From Helicobacter pametensis ATCC 51478 (GTDB lineage: Bacteria; Campylobacterota; Campylobacteria; Campylobacterales; Helicobacteraceae), in contig NZ_KI912401.1 in the NCBI RefSeq assembly GCF_000518225.1, forward strand, positions 491,621 to 555,620: a stretch of 64,000 nucleotides of DNA. The letters run 5' to 3'. The notes under the pieces are model-generated. The model saw nothing but the letters and a program-made list of their open reading frames with translations, made no database searches and was not told the DNA's origin. The translations under genes and the position numbers were made by a program. Shown here in pieces: positions 8,793-18,539 of this stretch; within the stretch, counting starts at the first letter, position 1; the number at the start of each line of letters is the position of its first letter.

Positions 8793-11137
8793 TGACGCAA
8801 TGTTGCTCCAAATTTTTGATGTAAAAGATTTATGATGCTTTGCATACTTTGTTGCAAATCTTCTTCTTGAAGTGTTTTATGCATCGATTGAAGCACAAAG
8901 CGAATGCTCAAAGCCACAGATTCTCCAAAACTCTCATGCCTATATAGATCAAGGGGATAAAATGAAACAAGATTCTCAATCTTAGCTTGATGAATCGCTT
9001 GATGCACAAGATCAAATGAAATCTTAGAGTTAATCATTACTGTGAGATCTCGCACACTTGCCTGAAATTTTGAAAATTCTTGGCATTTTCTCTGCACATC
9101 TTGATACAAAGGTTTCAAAAGCACCTCACACACAAATCCTCCATCAAAACCACTTCTAGGATTGAGCTTCCCAATGTAGCCAATTCTCTGTCCATTTTTC
9201 ACAATCCATGCACTCTGATATAAGTGCAAAAGCTTAGAAGTCAGTGCATTTTCTTCCATCTCCACAAGCCTAGCATCCCCAATCACCCTAAAAACGACAT
9301 CAGCAAAACTATAAAAATCCCACTCTACTCCCTTAGAATGAGGAAAAGCTTCAATCTCTTTGAGAGAATTCACAGCAAATGCAAGCTTTTCGATCTCATC
9401 GCGCTCTGATGTATAGCAGATTCCACTCTCACACATCGCAATTGCCCTAAAGCCAAGATTCTCATTTCTTTGGATACTCTCAAGCATCGCAGGGATCAGG
9501 GAAGTTCTGAGCGAATTGAGTTCATTTGTGATTGGATTAAGCACATCAAGATGTTCTTTGAGCACCTCAAATCCAAGATCCAATAGTTTGTCTCGATCAA
9601 CAAAAACATAATGAAGCGTCTCACAAAATCCAAGTGCAACGGCTCTTTTGAGGAGATTGCGCTTGGCCTTAAAATCAAAATAGGTTTGATTCTCTCTTAA
9701 GGAATGCTCTTGAAAAACAAGGGGGGCACTTTGGATATTTTCTATCCCATAAAAGCGCAAAATCTCCTCTGTCACATCTTGAATTGTCTGGATATCGTGG
9801 CGATACAAAGGTGGAAAGGCCATAAAAAAAGTCTCATCAAAACTTGCCTCAATTTTAAAGCCTATTTTTTTCAAAAGATTGGTCGCAATCTCGCGCTCAA
9901 TTTCCTGTCCAATCATTGAGTTGATCGCTTCAAAAGTGATCTTAATCCCCCTCAATGGCTCCTCAACACTCACGATATGATGACTAGAATACACATCAAC
10001 TTCGGTAAATTTAATCAAATAATCACAAAGATATTGCATTCCCAAAAGTAGATCTGGATTGCTTCCACGCGTACTTTTATGAGTCATTTTTGAATCTTTT
10101 GATAGCTGTTTGTGAGTATAAATGATCTCTGAGGCAATTTGAGGCAGGATAAAACTTGCTTCCAAGACAAACAAACCTTCTAGAGATAAAATCTCGTAAT
10201 TTGGACTGATTCCCACAGCGACTCGATCATGACTTCCACATACATAATCGATCCCATCCTCACAACGCAAAAGAATCTCCCCCTTATTTTCTTCAAGCTT
10301 AGCATTTTGAAAATATGCAAAAGGATAAATGCGTAAAATCACCCCGACATTATGCATCGCATATGTCAAAAAATCCTGTATGTGATTTTCAATCTCCAAA
10401 TCACACAACGCCAAAGAAAGGCTAACTTCAAGAGGAACTCTTAGAGATCTAAAATCTGCAACCTTATAGAGCACAGATGAAGCAAATTGCCCTTCATTGA
10501 CAATCTGCAATACCCTTCCAATTCCAAGAACAGTATTTTCATCTTGATAGCTTTCCATCCTCAAAGGCAGCCCAAATGCTACACTCAAATCACGCGCAAC
10601 ACCCAAAACATTAAAGCAATCACCACGATTGGGCGTCAAGCCAAGCTCAATCACAAAATTATCAAACAAAGCATATGAGTGGAGAGATTCTCCAAGCCTA
10701 AGATGTCCAATACTTTCATCAAGCACCAAGATTCCATCATTGAGTTTTGGGAATCCAAGCTCCAAGCTTGAGCAAAGCATCCCACAACTCTCCACACCTC
10801 GTAGTTTAGTGGGTTGGATCAGTAGCTCTCCTTTGGGTGTTTGAAGCTTGCTTCCCTCTGTTGCCACAGCGACAAATTGCCCTTCTTGTACATTGGAAGC
10901 CCCACATACAATCTGAAGAGTTTGATCTCCAATATTCACCTGACATACACTAAGTTTATCTGCATCAGGATGTTTCTCTTTGCTCTCAACTCTCCCTACA
11001 ACGACACCATCTGGGACTCTATACTCTATAAATGACTCAACCTCTAGACCAATTTTATTGAGTTCTTTTAGTATGTCTTCTTTTATGATTCCCTTTAGAG
11101 AAATAAACTGCTCTAATAAATGTTTTGTAACTTTCAT
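8789..11137 (-). CDS. pheT: Phenylalanine--tRNA ligase beta subunit
   Basis: 782 residues with the bacterial PheT order: an N-terminal EMAP-type tRNA-binding domain (about 38-150, [19 protein letters not shown]), a B3/B4 editing region that looks reduced in sequence identity, the B5 domain (about 395-465, [18 protein letters not shown]), a catalytic-like core, and the C-terminal FDX-ACB anticodon-binding domain (about 690-782, [12 protein letters not shown]). It forms the alpha2beta2 synthetase with PheS, whose gene directly precedes it (ATGA overlap). Confidence 0.95.
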   Translation of the reverse strand: MKVTKHLLEQFISLKGIIKEDILKELNKIGLEVESFIEYRVPDGVVVGRVESKEKHPDADKLSVCQVNIGDQTLQIVCGASNVQEGQFVAVATEGSKLQTPKGELLIQPTKLRGVESCGMLCSSLELGFPKLNDGILVLDESIGHLRLGESLHSYALFDNFVIELGLTPNRGDCFNVLGVARDLSVAFGLPLRMESYQDENTVLGIGRVLQIVNEGQFASSVLYKVADFRSLRVPLEVSLSLALCDLEIENHIQDFLTYAMHNVGVILRIYPFAYFQNAKLEENKGEILLRCEDGIDYVCGSHDRVAVGISPNYEILSLEGLFVLEASFILPQIASEIIYTHKQLSKDSKMTHKSTRGSNPDLLLGMQYLCDYLIKFTEVDVYSSHHIVSVEEPLRGIKITFEAINSMIGQEIEREIATNLLKKIGFKIEASFDETFFMAFPPLYRHDIQTIQDVTEEILRFYGIENIQSAPLVFQEHSLRENQTYFDFKAKRNLLKRAVALGFCETLHYVFVDRDKLLDLGFEVLKEHLDVLNPITNELNSLRTSLIPAMLESIQRNENLGFRAIAMCESGICYTSERDEIEKLAFAVNSLKEIEAFPHSKGVEWDFYSFADVVFRVIGDARLVEMEENALTSKLLHLYQSAWIVKNGQRIGYIGKLNPRSGFDGGFVCEVLLKPLYQDVQRKCQEFSKFQASVRDLTVMINSKISFDLVHQAIHQAKIENLVSFYPLDLYRHESFGESVALSIRFVLQSMHKTLQEEDLQQSMQSIINLLHQKFGATLRQ

Positions 11138-12126
11138 TGACCTATCACCCTCAAATCCGCTTCAAAAAAACTTCGCAAATCATTGATTCCATAATAAAGC
11201 ATTGCAAAACGCTCAACACCCAATCCAAATGCATAACCACTCACATTTTTATATCCCACAGCATCAAATACCGCTTGATTGACCATCCCACATCCCAATA
11301 CCTCAAGCCATCCTGTATGCGAACACACTCTACACCCCTCTCCTTTGCAAAATACACAACTAATATCTACCTCAGCACTTGGCTCAGTAAAAGGAAAGAA
11401 ACTGGAGCGAAATCGCACAGTAATATCACCAAAGATATATCTCAAAAAATCTTCCAAAATAAACTTGAGATTTGAAAAACTAACCCTCCCCTCAGAATCT
11501 ACAACAAGCCCCTCGACTTGGTGAAACATCGGCGAATGCGTCAAATCATAATCTCGCCTAAACACAGCACCTGGAGCGATGATTCTCAAAGGCGGGGATT
11601 TTTTTTGCATAGTGTGAATCTGCACAGGAGAAGTATGAGTCCTCAAAAGCTTCTCATCACGAGTATAGAATGTATCTTGCATATCGCGTGCTGGGTGAAA
11701 CTTGGAAATATTGAGTGCTTCAAAATTATGAAAATCATCCTCTACCAATCCCCCCTCACAAAGCTCAAAATTTAAAGCCACAAAATAATCAACAATTTTT
11801 TCAATCATCAAATGCACATAGTGTTCTTTCCCGCCATAGCTTTGTGTGAATAAACTCACATCAATTTTTTCATCTTGAAGCTTTTTGGCCAACTCAAGAA
11901 TCTGAAGTTCTTGTTTTTTGCTTTCAAAAAGCTTTTCAAACTCTTGTTTGATTTCATTGAGTGTTTTGGCTTGTTTTTGTCTCTCTTCACCCTCTAGATT
12001 TCTCAACTCAGCAAAGGCAAGAGTGAGACCTCCCTTTTTGCCAATAATCTCAACTTTGAATTTCTCTAGGTCTTGCAAAGAGATAATGGAGTTAAATCTC
12101 TCTTTTAATGACTGTATCTCTATCAT
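11134..12126 (-). CDS. pheS: Phenylalanine--tRNA ligase alpha subunit
   Basis: 330 residues. An N-terminal coiled coil (about 15-90, rich in Lys/Glu) is followed by the class II aminoacyl-tRNA synthetase core: motif 2 in [21 protein letters not shown] and motif 3 in [18 protein letters not shown] near the C-terminus. A Cys-containing insert ([15 protein letters not shown]) near residues 258-272 matches the variant seen in many bacterial PheS. First gene of the pheS-pheT-aroA-ispH-rpsA operon, divergent from the HIT gene. Confidence 0.96.
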   Translation of the reverse strand: MIEIQSLKERFNSIISLQDLEKFKVEIIGKKGGLTLAFAELRNLEGEERQKQAKTLNEIKQEFEKLFESKKQELQILELAKKLQDEKIDVSLFTQSYGGKEHYVHLMIEKIVDYFVALNFELCEGGLVEDDFHNFEALNISKFHPARDMQDTFYTRDEKLLRTHTSPVQIHTMQKKSPPLRIIAPGAVFRRDYDLTHSPMFHQVEGLVVDSEGRVSFSNLKFILEDFLRYIFGDITVRFRSSFFPFTEPSAEVDISCVFCKGEGCRVCSHTGWLEVLGCGMVNQAVFDAVGYKNVSGYAFGLGVERFAMLYYGINDLRSFFEADLRVIGQ

Positions 12127-12165
12127 ATTGGTGATCCTTCAATCTTGTCATGTATATCGTCATAA

Positions 12166-12171
12166 TATAAT
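12166..12171 (+). promoter_or_regulatory. Candidate -10 box for HIT gene
   Basis: A perfect TATAAT 45 bases before the HIT ATG, in the 90-base divergent gap shared with pheS. A 14-base perfect palindrome lies just downstream of it. Confidence 0.4.
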
Positions 12172-12175
12172 GTTA

Positions 12176-12189
12176 GGATTTTAAAATCC
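12176..12189. promoter_or_regulatory. 14-bp perfect palindrome GGATTTTAAAATCC
   Basis: Self-complementary 14-mer lying between the TATAAT and the HIT start codon in the pheS/HIT divergent region. Its position would suit an operator or a leader hairpin. No known regulator is assigned. Confidence 0.35.
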
Positions 12190-12216
12190 GTAATTCTATA
12201 TCAAAGGTCAAAAACA

Positions 12217-12552
12217 ATGAGTTCGATTTTTACAAAAATTATCAATGGCGAAATTCCTGCAAACAAAGTCTTAGAATCCCCATCTTGTATCGCTATTCAC
12301 GATATCGCTCCTCAAGCCCCTATCCATATTCTCATCATCCCCAAGCAAGAGATTAAAGATTTTCAAGAACTTGATTCCCAAACAATGACAGAGCTGCTTC
12401 AATTCACTCAAGAAGTCGCGCGAAAAATGGGACTAGATCAAAGTGGATATCGCCTGATTACCAATGTAGGCACACACGGAGGACAGGAGATCCCTCATCT
12501 ACACTTTCACCTCCTAGGGGGAGCCAAGCTCAAATGGGAAAAGCTAGCCTAA
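12217..12552 (+). CDS. HIT family (HINT-type) nucleotide-binding protein
   Basis: 111 residues, the full length of bacterial HINT proteins. The histidine-triad motif PHLHFHLLGG sits near residues 98-107, with upstream FTKIINGEIPANKV and FQELDSQTM segments typical of HinT/PKCI hydrolases. These cleave phosphoramidate-linked nucleotides in the cytoplasm. It is divergent from pheS, as I recall in H. pylori. Its 3' end overlaps the convergent hemW gene by nine bases, leaving no room for a separate terminator. Confidence 0.92.
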   Translation: MSSIFTKIINGEIPANKVLESPSCIAIHDIAPQAPIHILIIPKQEIKDFQELDSQTMTELLQFTQEVARKMGLDQSGYRLITNVGTHGGQEIPHLHFHLLGGAKLKWEKLA

Positions 12553-13578
12553 AAAAAGAGCGATCTCATCTGCCAAAAAGACATCCAAAGCCCTCAAGCG
12601 CCCCTCTTGGATAAAACATTTCTTTTCTTCAATGAGCATTTGGGCTTTTTGTGGGCTTATATCTTGAAGTGAGACTCCATACTCACAACGCAACCCCAAA
12701 AAGATTCGCTCAAATCTTCTCTCTTCTTCTGTGAGAAATTCTTGATGCTTATGCATTGGGGATTGAATATAGCTTTGGATATTATGACTCCCCCATTGTC
12801 GCACCCCATTAAGACATCCCACACCCCCAGCACCACATCCAATATAGTCTTCACCACGCCAATATGCAAGATTGTGATGTGATTTATGTGTTTTAAAATA
12901 ATTAGACACTTCATACTGAATAAAGCCATTTTCCTCTAGCATAGAACGCATCTCAAAAGAATAATCTTGATCTGGAAGTTTTGGAGGATTCTGATAAAAC
13001 TTTGATCCCTTATCAATACTTAGAGCATAGGCCGATAGATGCGCGATCTCAAGTCTTTTGACACACTCTATCTCGGCTTGCAAGTGCTCAATACAATCAA
13101 AAGGCGTGTTATAAATCAAATCGATACTGACATTATCAATCCCCCCCTGCCTAATTCTCTCAATCGCTACAAACACATCATATTCACTATGATCACGCTG
13201 CAAAAAATCAAGCTTAAAATCAAAAAAACTTTGCACTCCAAGACTCACTCGATTGGCACCCAAATCCCTCAAAGCCTGACACCACGATAGAGTGACAAGA
13301 TTGGGATTACATTCAAGAGTAATCTCATATTCTTCACTCAATCTAGCTTTTTTAGAAATGAGATCAAAGATCTTCTCATAGTGTCTTTGATGCAAAATAT
13401 TGGGCGTCCCCCCTCCAAAAAAAATACTCTTCAAAGATTTGCCCTCAATCTGAGAGCCTAGATCTAAAAGCAATGCATCCACATAAGCATCTTCTAGATG
13501 CAACAAAGAATCGCTAGAGTTAAAAGCACAATATCCACACTTGCTTGCACAAAAAGGAATATGGACATATAAAATCAT
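12544..13578 (-). CDS. hemW: HemW-like radical SAM protein (coproporphyrinogen oxidase family)
   Basis: 344 residues. The radical SAM cluster motif is FCASKCGYCAFN near residue 9-20 (CX3CX2C), followed by FFGGGTPN and ECNPNLVT, which are diagnostic of the HemN/HemW family. The length and the start directly at the cluster motif favour HemW, a heme-binding chaperone-like member, over true HemN (about 450 residues, with an N-terminal extension). I placed the start at the ATG after a TTG. Convergent overlap with the HIT gene; divergent from nudH. Confidence 0.88.
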   Translation of the reverse strand: MILYVHIPFCASKCGYCAFNSSDSLLHLEDAYVDALLLDLGSQIEGKSLKSIFFGGGTPNILHQRHYEKIFDLISKKARLSEEYEITLECNPNLVTLSWCQALRDLGANRVSLGVQSFFDFKLDFLQRDHSEYDVFVAIERIRQGGIDNVSIDLIYNTPFDCIEHLQAEIECVKRLEIAHLSAYALSIDKGSKFYQNPPKLPDQDYSFEMRSMLEENGFIQYEVSNYFKTHKSHHNLAYWRGEDYIGCGAGGVGCLNGVRQWGSHNIQSYIQSPMHKHQEFLTEEERRFERIFLGLRCEYGVSLQDISPQKAQMLIEEKKCFIQEGRLRALDVFLADEIALFLG

Positions 13579-13665
13579 CAAGACCCCTCAAATCTATGCT
13601 TTAATTTCAAAACATTATGTCTTCACAAATCGCGTGGAAATATAACTCAAATCTAAGGAGGGAGA

Positions 13666-14136
13666 ATGAACAAAAATTATCGCCCAAATGTTTCTGCTGT
13701 AGTTCTCACCTCAAGATATCCAAGCTCTTGTGAGATTCTCATCGCCAAACGCTTGGATATGAAAGATATATGGCAATTCCCTCAAGGAGGAATTGACACT
13801 GGAGAGAATCCTCAAGATGCACTCAGAAGAGAACTAAGGGAAGAAATCGGAACAGATCAAATTGAGATTTTGGCGCAATACCCAGATTGGATCAATTATG
13901 ACTTTCCCTCACCTGTTGCACATAAGTTTTATCCATTTGATGGGCAAAGCCAAAAATATTTTCTTGTCCGACTTAAATCTGATTCGCTAATCAATATTGC
14001 CACAGAAAATCCAGAATTCAGCGACTACACCTTTGTCAAATTTGACAAAATCTTTGATAGGATAAAACACTTCAAAAAGCCAATCTACAAGCAAGTTTTG
14101 GATTATTTCAAAAAGGAAGGATTCCTATCATGTTGA
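13666..14136 (+). CDS. rppH: RNA 5'-pyrophosphohydrolase (RppH/NudH)
   Basis: 156 residues with a complete Nudix box (GGIDTGENPQDALRRELREE, residues 39-58) and the RppH-specific N-terminus YRPNVSAVVLTS and WQFPQGG. It removes pyrophosphate from triphosphorylated 5' ends and triggers mRNA decay. The ATG follows a strong AAGGAGGGAGA site. It overlaps lysC by seven bases and heads the nudH-lysC-hobA-holB-folP series also known in H. pylori. Confidence 0.95.
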   Translation: MNKNYRPNVSAVVLTSRYPSSCEILIAKRLDMKDIWQFPQGGIDTGENPQDALRRELREEIGTDQIEILAQYPDWINYDFPSPVAHKFYPFDGQSQKYFLVRLKSDSLINIATENPEFSDYTFVKFDKIFDRIKHFKKPIYKQVLDYFKKEGFLSC

Positions 14137-15347
14137 TTGTTCAAAAGTATGGTGGAACGAGTGTTGGGACTTGTGAGCGGATCGAAAATGTTGCCAAACG
14201 CGTTATTCAAAGCAAAAAAGAAGGACACCAGCTTGTCGTTGTTGTCTCAGCTATGAGTGGAGAGACAGATAAGCTTGTCCAACTCTCTCAAGCCTTCTGC
14301 TCTTCTGCTTATCCTCTACCCAATCCAAGGGAATGCGATGTGATTTTGAGCAGCGGGGAGCAAGTCACTCGAGCAATGCTTGCAATCGCACTAGAATCCC
14401 AAGGATACAAGGCGATCTCACTCAGTGGGCAAGAAGCTGGAGTGATGACAGATTTTATGCATACAAAAGCACGGATTGAGAAGATTCACACAGAGAGGAT
14501 ACGCAGCCTTTTGGAGCAAAATTACATCGTGATTGTCGCAGGTTTTCAAGGTGCCACATCCAAAGGAGAAATCACAACCTTAGGACGCGGTGGAAGTGAT
14601 CTATCTGCTGTAGCTTTGGCAGGGGCATTGAGGGCAGATCGCTGTGAGATTTATACTGATGTTGATGGCGTTTATACCACAGATCCAAGAATCGAACCAT
14701 CAGCTAAAAAGATTGACAAAATCAGCTATGAAGAGATGCTTGAGCTTGCCAGTATGGGAGCAAAGGTGCTTTTAAATCGCTCTGTTGAGATGGCCAAAAA
14801 ACTCAATGTCAATCTCATCACTCGCAATTCATTTAGTGATAATGAAGGAACTTTAATCACAAGAGAGGAGAACATCATGGAACAACCCATCGTCAGTGGA
14901 GTTGCACTTGATAAAAATCAAGCGCGTATTAGCATCATCGATTTAGATGATCAGCCAGGAATTGCTGCAAAAATCTTTGAATCACTCTCTAGAGCCACAA
15001 TCAATGTCGATATGATCGTCCAAACGATTGGCAGGGATGGAAAAACCGATCTTGACTTCACGATTCCTAAAACTGAAGTCACTCAAGCCCAGCAAATTTT
15101 GCAAGATTTTTCTCATCTTTTTGAAAGATTGGAATATGACTGCAATATCGCCAAAGTCTCTATCGTGGGTGTAGGGATGAAATCACACTCTGGAGTTGCA
15201 AGCCTTTGCTTCAATGCAATGGCTCAAGAAAATATCAATATCATGATGATTGGCACAAGTGAGATCAAAATCTCAATGATCATCGAAGATCGTCACGCAC
15301 AAAAAGCTGTGCGAGCACTTCATGCCACATATCAACTCGATCAATAA
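14130..15347 (+). CDS. lysC: Aspartate kinase
   Basis: 405 residues, single-function aspartokinase. Kinase motif KYGGTSVG near residue 5, TLGRGGSDLSAVALA near 150, TDVDGVYTTDPR near 180, and two C-terminal ACT domains (about 265-335 and 345-405) that would bind an allosteric amino acid. It phosphorylates aspartate as the first step to lysine/diaminopimelate, methionine and threonine. Overlaps nudH at its start; its TAA shares one base with the hobA ATG. Confidence 0.96.
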   Translation: MLIVQKYGGTSVGTCERIENVAKRVIQSKKEGHQLVVVVSAMSGETDKLVQLSQAFCSSAYPLPNPRECDVILSSGEQVTRAMLAIALESQGYKAISLSGQEAGVMTDFMHTKARIEKIHTERIRSLLEQNYIVIVAGFQGATSKGEITTLGRGGSDLSAVALAGALRADRCEIYTDVDGVYTTDPRIEPSAKKIDKISYEEMLELASMGAKVLLNRSVEMAKKLNVNLITRNSFSDNEGTLITREENIMEQPIVSGVALDKNQARISIIDLDDQPGIAAKIFESLSRATINVDMIVQTIGRDGKTDLDFTIPKTEVTQAQQILQDFSHLFERLEYDCNIAKVSIVGVGMKSHSGVASLCFNAMAQENINIMMIGTSEIKISMIIEDRHAQKAVRALHATYQLDQ

Positions 15348-15874
15348 TGGAAAAAATCTCAGATTGGATGCTTAAAACCATCCGCGAAGAAAACAACCAT
15401 GGTTTTTTGAGTGGATGGCTTGAAGAAGAGCGCTTCAAATGGACTAAGCTTGTCTCCAATACTTTGACACAAATAATGAATGAAACAAGCTTTTTACTCA
15501 TTTGTGATTCTCCTAGGGAGTGGCTAAAATCCTACATTCTTAGCCATATCAATGCACACAAAAATCGCCCATTTGTCCCCATCCTTGATTTTCCATTTTC
15601 TCCCCATCAAGATCTTCAAAATATTAAAGATGTTTTGGGTATTGCTTATCGAGATTATGCGTTTTTTTATATTGGAAAGCGTAATAATGCATTTGCAGAA
15701 CTAGCAATTGGACATGAAAATAGTTTTTTGTGGATTTTAGATGAATCGCTTCAAGATGCTTTTTCACTCAATTCCAATCATCCTATGCTTGATTTTAGAT
15801 TGCTTCAGCTTTATAAAATCTTTGATCTTGCACTTAGTGCATGTATCTTTGGCAAGATAAGTTTGGATGACTAA
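15347..15874 (+). CDS. hobA: HobA, DnaA-binding initiation regulator
   Basis: 175 residues, the family length. HobA is a Campylobacterota-specific SIS-fold protein that forms tetramers, binds DnaA domains I-II and promotes orisome assembly, playing the role DiaA has in E. coli. The assignment rests on position between lysC and holB, on length and on overall sequence character (DWMLKTIREENNHGFLSGW start, FVPILDFPFSPHQDL, RDYAFFYIGK). It is immediately followed by the holB-like gene with no gap, so replication initiation and clamp loading are co-transcribed. Confidence 0.88.
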   Translation: MEKISDWMLKTIREENNHGFLSGWLEEERFKWTKLVSNTLTQIMNETSFLLICDSPREWLKSYILSHINAHKNRPFVPILDFPFSPHQDLQNIKDVLGIAYRDYAFFYIGKRNNAFAELAIGHENSFLWILDESLQDAFSLNSNHPMLDFRLLQLYKIFDLALSACIFGKISLDD

Positions 15875-16459
15875 ATGGGCACGATATATCTCACGCAAGA
15901 TGCACATAAAATCCTTGAGCAGCTCAATCTACCCAATCTCAGAATCTTTGAATTAGACGAGCTTAAAATCACTAGTGCAAGAGATATCATCCATGAGGCC
16001 TATATCTCTGAAGAGATGGGTAAAAATATCGCAATCATTGCAAAAATCTTCAATATCGAGGCTCAAAATGCTCTTCTTAAGGTCTTAGAAGAGCCTCCAA
16101 GTGGGGTAGATTTTCTTATCTTTACACAAAACAAAAATGCTCTTTTACCCACCATTAGATCCAGAATGCTTTTAATCAATGATCTTCAGAACTCAGAGAT
16201 TCCGACACTCAACCTTGATCTTGCACATCTCACACTTGAGCAGATCTATCATTTTCTCAAATCACTTGATTCATCTCCCTCTAGAACTCAAGCAAGAGAA
16301 ATCATTCAATCACTGCTCAAAACCATTCAAGCCTCCAACATCAAGCTTCCACAAAAAGAACTTGATTTTTTCAACAAAGCCATCCAAGCCAATGCTCATT
16401 ATGAGCGAATCCATATCGTCCTTCTTCCCATACTACTTCATCTAGTGGAGCGCAAATGA
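15875..16459 (+). CDS. holB: DNA polymerase III subunit delta-prime, short form
   Basis: 194 residues, much shorter than the roughly 330 of E. coli delta-prime. The clamp-loader core segment IIAKIFNIEAQNALLKVLEEPP (residues 51-72) and FLIFTQNKNALLPTIRSR, the RecA-like sensor region, are clear. No Walker A is present, consistent with delta-prime being non-catalytic, and the usual C-terminal collar domain appears reduced. Short delta-prime proteins at this position are normal for the group. Overlaps folP by an ATGA junction. Confidence 0.85.
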   Translation: MGTIYLTQDAHKILEQLNLPNLRIFELDELKITSARDIIHEAYISEEMGKNIAIIAKIFNIEAQNALLKVLEEPPSGVDFLIFTQNKNALLPTIRSRMLLINDLQNSEIPTLNLDLAHLTLEQIYHFLKSLDSSPSRTQAREIIQSLLKTIQASNIKLPQKELDFFNKAIQANAHYERIHIVLLPILLHLVERK

Positions 16460-17604
16460 AACCCTTTGTATGGCGCATTCATCCCTCATTACTTGAGCAA
16501 AATCTCAAAATTCTTGGAACTGATCAAGGTGGTGAGAAAATCATCAAACAAAAATCACGGGACTTTGTTTTCAAAATCCACAGACTTTCTTTAAGTGCGA
16601 CACATATTCTCAAACAAGAAGCCATCAGTGTGGGTGCGGACTTGGCCACACCTAGAGATTTTATTCTGTGCAAACAAAGTCATTATGATTGCATTCTTTT
16701 GGGTTCTACATCACAGATTCGGAGAATCATCCAAAAATGTCAGATTCAGCCCTTTGGTCTCAAAGAAATTGCCAATACGCTCAAAACTCATCTCAAAAGT
16801 ACACTCCCAGATCAACCAAAACTAATGGCAATCCTCAATCTAACACCAGATAGCTTCTATGAAGGAAGTCGCTTTGACCCACATCAAGCCATCAATCAGA
16901 TCAGATCCTATATCGATCTTGGGATAGAAATCATTGATATTGGAGGGGCAAGCTCAAGGCCTCAAAGCGAACTTATCGATCCCCAAGAAGAGTTGAAACG
17001 CCTAAAAGATCTCATCCTCCTCATTGAGCAAAACAAACTTCACAATCTAGCAACATTTAGTATCGATACATACAATCCTAGTGTCGCTGATTTTGCGCTC
17101 TCACATGGATTTAGAATCTTAAATGACATTTTGGGATTTTCTAATCCTGATATGATTCAAGTATGCTCCAAATACAATGCTCAAGCAATCTTAATGCATT
17201 CAAGGGGAACACCTAAGACAATGCAAAATCTGACCAACTACACGCATCTCTTTGCAGAAATTGATGCATTTTTTGAGAGCAAAATCACACAGCTTCGAGA
17301 ACATCGCATAGAAAATATTATTTTAGATATTGGTTTTGGCTTTGCCAAAGAAGTAGAGCACAATCTTTCTCTAATCCAAAATCTTATGCATTTCAAGCGC
17401 TTCAATCTCCCTCTACTTGTGGGAGCAAGTCGCAAAAATACCATTGGGATCCTAACCAAACAAAGTATAGAAAACAGACTAAGTGGAACACTCGCACTTC
17501 ATCAAATCGCACTCCAAAATGGAGCAGATATTCTAAGAGTCCATGATGTCAGAGAGCATCTTGATCTTCTTGCGATCCATCAGGCAATGAGAAAACAATG
17601 GTAG
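16456..17604 (+). CDS. folP: Dihydropteroate synthase with N-terminal extension
   Basis: 382 residues; the catalytic domain occupies roughly 120-382. Signature blocks: LMAILNLTPDSFYEGSRF near residue 122, DIGGASSRPQS near 156, SIDTYNPSVADFAL near 200, LMHSRGTPKTMQ, ILDIGFGFAKEVEHN, LVGASRK and ILRVHDVREH. It condenses pterin pyrophosphate with p-aminobenzoate in folate synthesis and is the sulfonamide target. The first 120 residues form an extension absent from E. coli FolP but present in Helicobacter orthologs; its role is not known to me. Confidence 0.94.
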   Translation: MKPFVWRIHPSLLEQNLKILGTDQGGEKIIKQKSRDFVFKIHRLSLSATHILKQEAISVGADLATPRDFILCKQSHYDCILLGSTSQIRRIIQKCQIQPFGLKEIANTLKTHLKSTLPDQPKLMAILNLTPDSFYEGSRFDPHQAINQIRSYIDLGIEIIDIGGASSRPQSELIDPQEELKRLKDLILLIEQNKLHNLATFSIDTYNPSVADFALSHGFRILNDILGFSNPDMIQVCSKYNAQAILMHSRGTPKTMQNLTNYTHLFAEIDAFFESKITQLREHRIENIILDIGFGFAKEVEHNLSLIQNLMHFKRFNLPLLVGASRKNTIGILTKQSIENRLSGTLALHQIALQNGADILRVHDVREHLDLLAIHQAMRKQW

Positions 17605-18143
17605 AAAAGACAATCCAAAAATTCCTCATCTCTCATGGTCTAAGCCAAGAAGAAATCCAATCCAAAAGTCTGCAAGAATTACAAGAAATCTATACACAAG
17701 GAATCAAATCATTTGTGCAAAGATTCAATTCAGAAAAGCAACAAGAGACACAGATTCTCAAACCACAAAATCCATTCAAAACTCTCAAAGATCCTCAAGA
17801 AATCTTTGATTTGCCTCTTGGATTTTTTGAGCATTTTTCCATTGAAGATGTTATTTTGATGATTCACAAACATTTTCGCCAAATTCCAATGGAACAGATT
17901 CAAAAGATTGCAAAAATCTTATTTCACTCATTTCAAGAAAACATACTTAAAGAAATTAGACAAAAACTACACAACATCCCATTTGATGAGCAAGAGAGCA
18001 TTATGGAGATTTATGAAGCTCAGCGTGATAACATCGAGCATCTTATTCAAATCAATCAACAACTTGAGCTTGAAAGCTTTAGAAGTAAATTTGAAAGTAT
18101 TCTCAATCTAAAAACAATTATCCAAGCAAATCAGGAAGAATAA
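17598..18143 (+). CDS. Hypothetical alpha-helical protein at the end of the folP operon
   Basis: 181 residues, starting inside folP (seven-base overlap). The sequence is almost entirely helical and Gln/Glu/Lys-rich, with a hydrophobic central block (PLGFFEHFSIEDVILMIHKHF, about residues 73-93) and a long C-terminal helix suggestive of a coiled coil (IEHLIQINQQLELESF). No signal peptide or membrane span. A hypothetical gene sits at the same place in H. pylori as I recall. I do not recognise a domain. Confidence 0.75.
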   Translation: MVEKTIQKFLISHGLSQEEIQSKSLQELQEIYTQGIKSFVQRFNSEKQQETQILKPQNPFKTLKDPQEIFDLPLGFFEHFSIEDVILMIHKHFRQIPMEQIQKIAKILFHSFQENILKEIRQKLHNIPFDEQESIMEIYEAQRDNIEHLIQINQQLELESFRSKFESILNLKTIIQANQEE

Positions 18144-18182
18144 TCACCCCATTTTTCACCCCCACCCCCATACTTTAAATAG

Positions 18183-18539
18183 TTATTTTCTAAGCTCTCG
18201 AATTCTCGCAGATTTTCCTTTGCGATCTCTGAGGTAATAAAGCTTTGCTCGGCGCACACGACCAATACGCAATACTTCAATTTTGTCCAATGATTCACTA
18301 TAAAGTGGGAAAACCTTCTCAACACCCACATTGTTTGCACCCATTTTTCTCACCGTAAAAGTTCGATCTACACCATTTCCACGCACAGCGATGCAAATCC
18401 CCTCATAATTTTGAATCCTGCTCTTATCTCCTTCTTGGATCTTGATCCCAAGTCTCAAAGTATCTCCTGCCTTAAATGATGGGACTTCTTTTCCTGTAAT
18501 TTGTGCTTTCTCAAAGCTCTCAATATAACGATTTTTCAT
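18183..18539 (-). CDS. rplS: 50S ribosomal protein L19
   Basis: 118 residues, full length. [33 protein letters not shown] and LPLYS-type [38 protein letters not shown] are classic L19. It forms bridges at the subunit interface. Last gene of the rpsP-khpA-rimM-trmD-rplS operon, overlapping trmD by an ATGA junction. Confidence 0.97.
   Translation of the reverse strand: MKNRYIESFEKAQITGKEVPSFKAGDTLRLGIKIQEGDKSRIQNYEGICIAVRGNGVDRTFTVRKMGANNVGVEKVFPLYSESLDKIEVLRIGRVRRAKLYYLRDRKGKSARIRELRK

Noticed and set aside
15875..16459. Truncated pseudogene interpretation of the short holB-like gene
   Set aside because: The overlap with folP and zero gap to hobA are intact, and short delta-prime proteins at this position are normal in the group.
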